Shown: positions 34,564-40,905 of the stretch, piece after piece
Layout of the letters: the number at the start of each line of letters is the position of its first letter
How positions within the stretch are numbered: position 1 is the first letter of the stretch
Assembly (NCBI GenBank): GCA_037442005.1
Contig: JBBIRA010000012.1
Span: 1-40,905, forward strand
Direction: 5' to 3'
Source: Leptospirillum sp037442005
Lineage (GTDB): Bacteria; Nitrospirota; Leptospirillia; Leptospirillales; Leptospirillaceae
Length of the DNA: 40,905 nt
The notes under the pieces: model-generated
Databases searched by the model: none
The model's input: only the letters and a program-made list of their open reading frames with translations
Told to the model about the DNA's origin: nothing
Position numbers and translations under genes: made by a program

Positions 34564-34947
34564 TTGGTCCAGAAAGAACTTGAAACAGAAAATGCATGGA
34601 CGTCAGCACTCAAGATCATGGTCGCCCAGATCAAGGTCATGGTTATTCTGCTCGTTGTATTGATGGCTTTTTTTACTATCTGGGGGAAAAATCATCTCAA
34701 GAGTCATGCGTACCAGGAGAAGCTGGTCACGAGCAGCCATCTCCTCAAAATAGGGGACTACCCTGATTACAACCAGACGATGACCCATCTGTCCGAGCGC
34801 GTATCAGGAAAAATTCTGACTTACGCCTACGCTCCTGATATCACGGTCTGGTTTGGTAATCTGGCATTGTTTGGGATTGCGTTTCCGGATGCAAAAGGAA
34901 TCATCCGAAAGACGCCTTCAGGCTATACTCTGTTCATGGAAGACTGA
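34564..34947 (+). CDS. Small single-pass membrane protein, unknown function
   Basis: A 127-residue protein with one membrane helix at about 22-43 and a C-terminal domain of about 80 residues, probably periplasmic. I do not recognise the family. It begins with TTG at 34564, supported by AGGAG six bases upstream. It precedes the LON-domain gene by 85 bases on the same strand and may belong with it. Confidence 0.7.
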   Translation: MVQKELETENAWTSALKIMVAQIKVMVILLVVLMAFFTIWGKNHLKSHAYQEKLVTSSHLLKIGDYPDYNQTMTHLSERVSGKILTYAYAPDITVWFGNLALFGIAFPDAKGIIRKTPSGYTLFMED

Positions 34948-35032
34948 GAGTGGCGGGAACTTCATTTTCCTGGAGATTAAACCGATAGAATATCCGACAA
35001 TGCTGGATTGATCTTATTTGGGGAGAATGTCG

Positions 35033-35689
35033 ATGAATATGACCATACCGTTATTTCCACTACCTAACGTCGTCCTTTTTCCCAGAACGCTGCGACCGTT
35101 ACATATTTTTGAACCCCGCTACCGGGCAATGGTAGCGGATGCCATTGCCGGTGAAGGACTGATCGGGATGATGTTCCTCAAGGAAGGCTGGGAGAACCAG
35201 TACGACCTTGCCCCCCCGGTCGAAACGGTCGGATGTCTCGGAAGAATCATCCAGCATAACCAGCTTCCTGATGGCCGGTACTACATCACGCTTTTGGGGC
35301 TGTCAACCTTTGACCTTGTCTCGGAAATCCCATCAGATCCTTTCAGGACGGGAGTCATTGAGACAAGGGAAGAGGATCCCGAGGGGATGATTTCCTCACT
35401 GCTCTTTGAGCGTCTATCCTCTGTCGTAGGGGAAATGATTGAAACACTGGACCTTTCACGCGAGCTTTCCTGGATCGGGGAGTCCAATCTTGATCATGAA
35501 TCCCTTATTCATCACTGGTCGGCATTTCTGCCGTTCACGCCTACAGAAAGACAGTTCCTGCTCGAGTCTTCCTCTACCCTGATCCAGGCTGGAAGACTTT
35601 ACGATCTTCTGCTCTTCAGAAAATTTGACCTGAGTGGGGAAACATCCTCAATTGAGCCAGGGAGCGGGGCATGCGACCCTTTGTTGTAA
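35033..35689 (+). CDS. LON substrate-binding-domain protein (stand-alone)
   Basis: A 218-residue protein made of the Lon N-terminal (LAN/PUA-like) domain without ATPase or protease parts. It opens with IPLFPLPNVVLFP and has the HIFEPRYR motif at about 25-32, then a helical C-terminal half. Such proteins are widespread; their function is poorly known. Start at ATG 35033 is chosen from GGGGAG seven bases upstream, in preference to 35018 or 35027. Its TAA is followed immediately by the ATG of the DUF815 ATPase, so the two are coupled. Confidence 0.88.
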   Translation: MNMTIPLFPLPNVVLFPRTLRPLHIFEPRYRAMVADAIAGEGLIGMMFLKEGWENQYDLAPPVETVGCLGRIIQHNQLPDGRYYITLLGLSTFDLVSEIPSDPFRTGVIETREEDPEGMISSLLFERLSSVVGEMIETLDLSRELSWIGESNLDHESLIHHWSAFLPFTPTERQFLLESSSTLIQAGRLYDLLLFRKFDLSGETSSIEPGSGACDPLL

Positions 35690-36616
35690 ATGCTTGACCG
35701 GCAAGCCGCTGTCGGTGCCTTGTCGAGAGAAGGGATCGTTTTCCGTCTTCTCACCGACATGGCGGGAAACTCGATCCTGTACCCGATTCATCATCCAAGG
35801 GTGGTTTCCTCTGAAACGCTTGTCGGCGTGAAGGAAGCCCGGAGGCTACTCTTTCAGAACCTCTCCGGAATGAGGGCCGGCCTTCCACCTCTGCCGACCC
35901 TCATTGAGGGATTCAGGGGAACAGGAAAAACATCACTCGCCATTGCCGGCTGGCAAAGCCTGAATACACCACCACATCCGCCTCATTTCTCCCCGTGCCA
36001 CCTTATCCAGATCAGCCGGGAAGGGATCAATGATATTGTTCCGCTGCTTGATATCCTCGCCGAGACGACATCCCCGGCAATCCTCCTGATTGACGACCTC
36101 TACTTCAGGGAAGGAGATCCTCTTCTAAACACATTCCGGGGAATCCTCGATGGAGGGATCATGGAATTTCCAAATCATGTCGCCCTGATTGTGACATCAA
36201 ACCATCGCCATCTTCTCGAAGAACGTCTCTCTCAACGGGAGGATGCCCTTCGCGGTTCAGAGCTCCTTGATGAAACGATGGCGCTGTCCGATCGGTTTGG
36301 ACTCACAATATCCACAAGTGAACCAAGCCGGGAAATCTATATGCAAATCGTCCTGGCCAAACTCCTGGAAGAAGGGATCATCTCCAGAATTCCCGATAGC
36401 TGGGAAACACAGCTTCGACAGATGGAACAACTGCAATGGAATCTCTCCTCCACGAATCCCTCCTCTTCTTCCGGAGATCTGAACCTTGAACTAGTTTTTG
36501 AACTGTCTACCCGATTTGCCCGGGAAAGAGGATCCCGTTCCGGACGAACAGCCACATTGTTCGCAAAAAAATTGAAAAGAGGACTTCTTGAGGGATGGGA
36601 GACAAACACCTTATAA
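35690..36616 (+). CDS. DUF815 family AAA+ ATPase
   Basis: A 308-residue P-loop ATPase. Walker A GFRGTGKTS is at 74-82 and the Walker B-like strand ILLIDDLYF ends with Asp134/Asp135. The LDGGIMEFPNHVALIVTSNHRHLL stretch is the conserved core of the DUF815 family, including sensor-1 Asn. Family members are uncharacterised cytosolic AAA+ proteins. Its start directly follows the stop of the LON-domain gene, so translation is coupled. The link of a Lon-like substrate-binding domain with a separate ATPase suggests joint action, but this is inference. Confidence 0.88.
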   Translation: MLDRQAAVGALSREGIVFRLLTDMAGNSILYPIHHPRVVSSETLVGVKEARRLLFQNLSGMRAGLPPLPTLIEGFRGTGKTSLAIAGWQSLNTPPHPPHFSPCHLIQISREGINDIVPLLDILAETTSPAILLIDDLYFREGDPLLNTFRGILDGGIMEFPNHVALIVTSNHRHLLEERLSQREDALRGSELLDETMALSDRFGLTISTSEPSREIYMQIVLAKLLEEGIISRIPDSWETQLRQMEQLQWNLSSTNPSSSSGDLNLELVFELSTRFARERGSRSGRTATLFAKKLKRGLLEGWETNTL

Positions 36617-36684
36617 CAACATCTTCCAGTCATCCCTGTGTCAAACAGAAAAGAACCCCTGATGCCCCACAACCCCAGCCCAGG

Positions 36685-36718
36685 CAATCGTCCTATTGAA
36701 TTTTGAACAGGATGATTG
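36685..36718. repeat. Imperfect inverted repeat upstream of guaB
   Basis: A 13-base arm at 36685-36697 pairs with 36706-36718 around an eight-base loop, with one G-T pair and one A-C mismatch. It lies in the 185-base gap between the DUF815 gene and guaB, about 20 bases before the candidate guaB -35. No T-run follows on either strand. It could be a 3' processing or stability hairpin of the upstream transcript, a weak terminator or an operator. Confidence 0.5.
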
Positions 36719-36738
36719 AGATTCAAAAAACCGGATGT

Positions 36739-36768
36739 TTGACCAATCGATCAAAAAAGGAATACCAT
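36739..36768 (+). promoter_or_regulatory. Candidate promoter for guaB-guaA
   Basis: TTGACC (36739-36744) and TACCAT (36763-36768) are separated by 18 bases, with an A-rich spacer. The -35 matches five of six consensus bases and the -10 four of six. The predicted leader is about 27 bases with GTGAGG before ATG 36802, leaving no room for a riboswitch downstream of the start site. Confidence 0.5.
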
Positions 36769-36801
36769 ACCCAGATATAAAAATTTGAAAGTGAGGTTCC
36801 A

Positions 36802-38268
36802 ATGCTTCAAGATTCTGTCCCGATTGGTCTTACCTTTGACGATGTCATCCTTGTTCCCCAATATTCTGAGTATTTACCGGCTGATGTTGATACCACGGTG
36901 ACCCTTGTCAAGGGAATCCGGTTAAACATGCCGGTCCTGTCGGCCGCCATGGACACTGTTACAGAAGCCAGAATGGCCATTGCCCTTGCCCGCGAGGGTG
37001 GCATGGGAATCATCCATCGGGCCATGCCCGCTGAAGATCAGGCCCATGAAATCGACAAGGTCAAAAAGTCTGAATCAGGAATGATCACAGACCCGATTAC
37101 CATTGGTCCGGATCAAACCGTAGGAGAAGCCTTCGGGATCATGAGTACCTTCCGGATCTCCGGAATCCCCGTCATCAAAGACCGGAAACTTGTCGGCATT
37201 GTCACAAACCGTGACCTCCGATTTGAGACAGGCTTAACCAGAAAAGTCTCGGAAATCATGACAAAGACCAATCTTGTCATAGCTCCAGTCGGAACCACGC
37301 TCGATGTCGCGAAAGAACTGTTCCAGTTACACCATATCGAGAAACTGCCCGTCGTGGATGAGGCGGGAATCCTTCAAGGTCTGATCACGATCAAAGACAT
37401 TGAAAAGAAGATTAAATACCCCAATTCAGCCAAAGACTCCAAAGGACGGCTCCTCGTTGGTGCGGCCATAGGCGTTGGGCCCTCCGCACTGGAAAGAGCG
37501 GCCCTTTTGGTCAAGGCTCAGGTCGACATTCTCGTCATCGATACCGCCCATGGCCACTCCAAAGCTGTCGTGGAGATGATCAGGGAAATCCGGAAAACCT
37601 ATCCGGAGCTTCCCATCATGGCTGGCAATATTGCAACGGGTGAGGCTGCAGAGACATTGATTGCCGCAGGCGCAAACCTCCTCAAAGTTGGTGTCGGGCC
37701 CGGTTCAATCTGTACCACAAGAATAGTGGCCGGGGCAGGTGTTCCCCAGTTGACCGCCATATCAACTGTCAGCAAGGTTGCCAAAAAGCATGGCGTTCCC
37801 ATTATTGCCGATGGAGGAATCAAATATTCCGGGGATATCACAAAAGCTCTTGCAGCTGGAGCTTCTGCTGTCATGATGGGCTCCCTCTTTGCCGGAACGG
37901 AAGAATCTCCAGGAGAGACCGTCCTGTTTCAGGGAAGGTCCTACAAGACATACAGGGGAATGGGATCTATCGGAGCGATGGAACGGGGAGGAGCTGACCG
38001 GTACGGTCAGGCAGGAGCGCAGAAACTGGTTCCGGAAGGAATTGAAGGAAGGGTCCCCCACAAAGGGAAACTGGCCGATATGGTTTACCAGCTGGCCGGT
38101 GGTCTTCGCTCCGGAATGGGATACTGTGGTTGCCGTACAATTCCTGAGCTTCAAGAAAAAGCGACATTCATCAGGATTTCCTCTTCCGGCCTCAGAGAAA
38201 GCCACGTCCACGATGTCATCGTGACAAAGGAAGCCCCGAACTATCGGCGGGAGTGGGACGAGTCCTGA
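36802..38268 (+). CDS. guaB: Inosine-5'-monophosphate dehydrogenase
   Basis: It oxidises IMP to XMP with NAD, the committed step of guanine nucleotide synthesis. The 488 residues include the (beta/alpha)8 barrel interrupted by a CBS pair (about 97-205), catalytic Cys304 in GVGPGSICTTR, the flap and the GSLFAGTEESPGE segment. Length and layout are standard. It is followed by guaA after 61 bases, the usual guaBA order. Confidence 0.97.
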   Translation: MLQDSVPIGLTFDDVILVPQYSEYLPADVDTTVTLVKGIRLNMPVLSAAMDTVTEARMAIALAREGGMGIIHRAMPAEDQAHEIDKVKKSESGMITDPITIGPDQTVGEAFGIMSTFRISGIPVIKDRKLVGIVTNRDLRFETGLTRKVSEIMTKTNLVIAPVGTTLDVAKELFQLHHIEKLPVVDEAGILQGLITIKDIEKKIKYPNSAKDSKGRLLVGAAIGVGPSALERAALLVKAQVDILVIDTAHGHSKAVVEMIREIRKTYPELPIMAGNIATGEAAETLIAAGANLLKVGVGPGSICTTRIVAGAGVPQLTAISTVSKVAKKHGVPIIADGGIKYSGDITKALAAGASAVMMGSLFAGTEESPGETVLFQGRSYKTYRGMGSIGAMERGGADRYGQAGAQKLVPEGIEGRVPHKGKLADMVYQLAGGLRSGMGYCGCRTIPELQEKATFIRISSSGLRESHVHDVIVTKEAPNYRREWDES

Positions 38269-38329
38269 TTCTCAAACACTTCACCACCGGAACCCACATT
38301 TTTCCCGCTGCCAATCGGAGAACTTTCAC

Positions 38330-39880
38330 GTGATCAATCACGCATTGCCCCGTCCGGTCTTCATTCTCGACTTCGGATCTCAACTGACACAGAATATCGC
38401 CCGGAGAATCCGGGAAATGGGGATCTACTCCGAAATTCACCCATTTAGCACACCACTTCCAGACCTGTTGAAAAAAAAGCCATTGGCCTTCATTTTGTCG
38501 GGGGGTCCCTCCTCCGTTTTTGAAGAAGGCGCTCCCACGATCGATGTCGCCATTTTCCACTCGGAAATTCCTGTTCTTGGCATTTGTTATGGGATGCAGC
38601 TCATGGCCAAACTGCTAGGTGGGTCAGTACTTCCTTCTGACGTCCGGGAATATGGAGTCACAGGATTTACTCGGGATCAGAAATCGTCACCGCTCTGGTC
38701 TGTTTTCCCTGACTCATCACCGGTGTTGATGAGCCATGGAGACAGTATCAGGAAGCTTCCGTCAGGCTTCGTTGAGGCAGGGCGTACCCGATCGACTCCC
38801 TTTGCCGCCATGGAAAATTCAAAACGAAAACTCTATGGCGTACAGTTTCATCCGGAGGTGACCCAGACTAAAGAGGGAATTCCATTTCTTGAGTCATTTC
38901 TTAAAACGATCTGCAACATCAAACCCAATTGGTCCCTGACCGGATATATAGACAGAAAAATCGATGAAATCCGGGAAACAGTCAAGGGGGATTCATTGAT
39001 CTGTGCCCTTTCCGGCGGAATCGACTCGACGGTAACCGCCCTTTTGTGCCATCGGGCGGTCGGGAAACAGTTCACCGCTGTCTATGTAGATAACGGCCTC
39101 ATGCGCGCGGGAGAGACAGAGCTTATCGTCAAGGACTTAAAAGCATTGAAACTCCCTCTCGTCGTCTCAAAAAGTGGAGAAGTTTTCCTGTCGAGACTTT
39201 CTGGGGTCCGGGATCCCGAGCGAAAAAGAAAGATTATTGGACGCACCTTTATCCATGTCTTTCAGGAAAAAGCCAAAAAACTGGGAACGCCCCGGTACCT
39301 TGCCCAGGGAACTCTCTACCCGGATGTCATTGAGAGCATTTCGAGCAAAGGTGTTTCCAGCGTGATCAAGAGCCATCATAATGTTGGAGGTCTCCCAAAG
39401 AAGATGCCGTTCGCTCTGGTGGAGCCACTTAAAGAGCTTTTTAAAGACGAAGTACGCGCGATCGGAAAAGAACTGGGGCTGCCTTCCCATTTTGTACAGC
39501 GGCAGCCATTCCCCGGTCCTGGACTCGCGATCCGGATCCTCGGATCCGTAACCCCCGAAAGAATTCGAATGGTTCGGGAAGCCGACAGAATTGTCAGAGA
39601 AGAGCTCGATGGAACAGAAACAGGGAAGACTCTCTGGCAATACTTTGCCGTCCTTCTTCCTGTCAGGTCCGTTGGTGTCATGGGAGACCAGCGTACCTAT
39701 GAAAATGCCATTGCAGTCAGAACCGTCACAAGTATTGACGGAATGACCGCAGATATTGGCGAGATCCCCCACAACGTGCTCTGCCGGCTTTCCCATCGGA
39801 TCATCTCCGAGGTCAGAGGAATCAACCGGGTTGTTCACGATATTTCTCCAAAACCTCCCAGCACGATCGAATGGGAATAG
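38330..39880 (+). CDS. guaA: GMP synthase (glutamine-hydrolysing)
   Basis: It converts XMP to GMP using glutamine and ATP. The 516 residues comprise a class I amidotransferase domain with Cys86 (GICYGMQ), His174 and Glu176 (FHPEV), an ATP pyrophosphatase domain with the SGGIDST PP-loop (about 228-234), and the dimerisation domain with RQPFPGPGLAIR and the C-terminal KPPSTIEWE. Start is GTG 38330 with CGGAG about nine bases upstream. It probably shares the guaB transcript. Confidence 0.97.
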   Translation: MINHALPRPVFILDFGSQLTQNIARRIREMGIYSEIHPFSTPLPDLLKKKPLAFILSGGPSSVFEEGAPTIDVAIFHSEIPVLGICYGMQLMAKLLGGSVLPSDVREYGVTGFTRDQKSSPLWSVFPDSSPVLMSHGDSIRKLPSGFVEAGRTRSTPFAAMENSKRKLYGVQFHPEVTQTKEGIPFLESFLKTICNIKPNWSLTGYIDRKIDEIRETVKGDSLICALSGGIDSTVTALLCHRAVGKQFTAVYVDNGLMRAGETELIVKDLKALKLPLVVSKSGEVFLSRLSGVRDPERKRKIIGRTFIHVFQEKAKKLGTPRYLAQGTLYPDVIESISSKGVSSVIKSHHNVGGLPKKMPFALVEPLKELFKDEVRAIGKELGLPSHFVQRQPFPGPGLAIRILGSVTPERIRMVREADRIVREELDGTETGKTLWQYFAVLLPVRSVGVMGDQRTYENAIAVRTVTSIDGMTADIGEIPHNVLCRLSHRIISEVRGINRVVHDISPKPPSTIEWE

Positions 39881-39895
39881 AACGGTTGAATCACG

Positions 39896-40905
39896 ATGTC
39901 TGATGGAAATGATCTCAAGGAAAATGCGCACCAAGAACAGGATAAATCCCCCTATGAAGAGACGCTGTCAGGTCAGGTGCGACTGCAGAAACTCTTGGCC
40001 CATCGGGGAATCACTTCCCGGAGAAATGCAGAGGAACTGATTGCAGGTGGATTCGTAACAGTGAATGGCGTTGTTGAAACAACACCTGGAACAAAGGTTG
40101 ACCCACAACGGGACGTGATCGTTGTTGAAGGAAAGATGTTACCAAAAGAAAAAGAAACGTTTCTGTTTCTTTTTTATAAACCCAAAGGGGTAATCTCGGC
40201 GGTTTATGATCCTGAAGGAAAGCCCACACTCAAAGATTTTTTTCCCAATATTTCCCCGCTTCTTCATATCGGAAGGCTTGACTTTCAAACAGAAGGTGTT
40301 TTACTTCTGACCAATAATGGAGACCTTTCCCAACGGATTTTGCATCCAAGGTTTTCAATACCGAGAACCTATCTCGTGAAGATTCAGGGAGGGGTTGACC
40401 CTAAACACCTCGATCTGATCCGCGCAGGGAAAGTCCGTCTCGATGGACATGCCGTCGCACCGATTGAGGTTGAACATGAAAGAACAACAGAAACAAATGC
40501 CTGGTACCGGATTACACTGACCGAAGGTAGAAACAGAGAAGTTCGGAGAATTTTTGAAACATTTAATTATTTTGTCCTGAAATTGACACGAATCGCTTTC
40601 GGAAATCTTAACCTCAAAGGCCTTGAACCAGGTGAGTTCCGGGTTGTTTCACCGGAGGAAATCAGACAGTTGCTTTCTCCTGATATGACTCATTCCCCAA
40701 AGGGGTTTTCGGAAAACAAACCTCGATTTCCACAAAAATCATCATCGGCTCATCCTGATCAGAACCGATTTGAGAGAGATCGCCCGGCCCGATCTTTTGA
40801 GAGCCGACCCGACAGAGGCGATCAGGGACGCAGGTTCCCCGCACGGGACCGTTCCGAAAGACCCAACACCAGCGAACGGAACCGATTTGAGGGAGAGCGT
40901 CCGGC
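39896..40905 (+). CDS. RsuA/RluB-family pseudouridine synthase, partial at right edge
   Basis: It isomerises uridine to pseudouridine in rRNA. The visible 336 residues have an acidic lead (1-25), an S4 RNA-binding domain (about 28-75) and the catalytic domain (about 90-255) with FYKPKGVI, catalytic Asp129 in GRLDFQTEGVLLLTN, and GRNREVRRIFE. After about residue 262 the protein becomes a low-complexity tail rich in Arg, Pro, Phe, Asp, Glu and Ser that is still open at the window end. Large-subunit RluB enzymes often have such basic tails, so RluB is more likely than RsuA. It starts 15 bases after guaA with only a weak ribosome binding site. Confidence 0.9.
   Translation, partial: MSDGNDLKENAHQEQDKSPYEETLSGQVRLQKLLAHRGITSRRNAEELIAGGFVTVNGVVETTPGTKVDPQRDVIVVEGKMLPKEKETFLFLFYKPKGVISAVYDPEGKPTLKDFFPNISPLLHIGRLDFQTEGVLLLTNNGDLSQRILHPRFSIPRTYLVKIQGGVDPKHLDLIRAGKVRLDGHAVAPIEVEHERTTETNAWYRITLTEGRNREVRRIFETFNYFVLKLTRIAFGNLNLKGLEPGEFRVVSPEEIRQLLSPDMTHSPKGFSENKPRFPQKSSSAHPDQNRFERDRPARSFESRPDRGDQGRRFPARDRSERPNTSERNRFEGERP
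40762..40905 (+). repeat. Degenerate repeats in the tail of the pseudouridine synthase
   Basis: A 27-base unit at 40762-40788 recurs at 40879-40905 with 24 matches, encoding NRFERDRPA and then NRFEGERP. Related RF, RPxR and RSxER words lie between. The repeat runs off the window, so its full extent is unknown. Confidence 0.6.

Noticed and set aside
39167..39934. A 255-codon frame antisense to guaA
   Set aside because: It is a shadow of the GMP synthase coding sequence.
1..40905. Mobile elements, CRISPR arrays, tRNA or rRNA genes
   Set aside because: No transposase, integrase, terminal inverted repeats, regularly spaced repeats or tRNA-like cloverleaf was recognised anywhere in the window.

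Overview
The window looks like chromosomal core sequence from a Gram-negative (diderm) bacterium with lipopolysaccharide. It carries KDO and heptose genes, lipoprotein N-acyltransferase (lnt), signal peptidase I and an outer-membrane-type lipoprotein. The gene families and an archaeal-type ATP-dependent DNA ligase would fit an acidophilic Leptospirillum-like member of the Nitrospirota, but that placement is inference from memory of such genomes, not something the sequence proves. Genes are tightly packed, many joined by 1-4 base stop/start overlaps. Several starts are TTG or GTG. I see no rRNA, tRNA, CRISPR array, insertion sequence or prophage.

Layout, left to right. 1-1172 (+): a doubtful reading frame open at the left edge, then a LigB-like extradiol-dioxygenase-fold protein lacking apparent metal ligands. 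1230-3641 (-): a 98-residue protein, a PAP2 phosphatase, the rRNA/tRNA methyltransferase RlmN and a small membrane protein. 3836-4621 (+): a TauE/SafE permease. 4613-9264 (-): an M23 peptidase, a doubtful small ORF, then histidine kinase, lipoprotein and sigma-54 response regulator in the order of the enteric GlrK-QseG-GlrR (QseEGF) module. 9485-19219 (-): a nearly continuous run lepA-lepB-hldE1(kinase)-kdsB-pyrG-kdsA-kdsD-kdsC-pgsA-plsY. It joins protein export, KDO/heptose supply, CTP supply and phospholipid synthesis, and has a good sigma-70 promoter in front of lepA.

19300-24872: two divergent paralogous GH15 (glucoamylase/trehalase-like) genes enclose hisS. 24878-30295 (-): an apparent operon of archaeal-type ATP-dependent DNA ligase, Hsp20, Lon and endonuclease III. 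30473-33891 (+): a small secreted Pro/Gly-rich protein, lnt and prfB. prfB carries the classic programmed +1 frameshift and ends at a clear intrinsic terminator. 33944-34408 (-): a GNAT acetyltransferase. 34564-40905 (+): a small membrane protein, a LON-substrate-binding-domain protein, a DUF815 AAA+ ATPase, guaB, guaA and an RsuA/RluB-type pseudouridine synthase that runs off the right edge with an Arg-rich repetitive tail.

Most of the window is housekeeping. The parts worth following up are the ligase-Hsp20-Lon-Nth operon, the three-gene signalling module, the paired GH15 genes, the degenerate LigB protein and the LON-domain/DUF815 pair. I found no clear evidence of an undescribed defence or mobile system.
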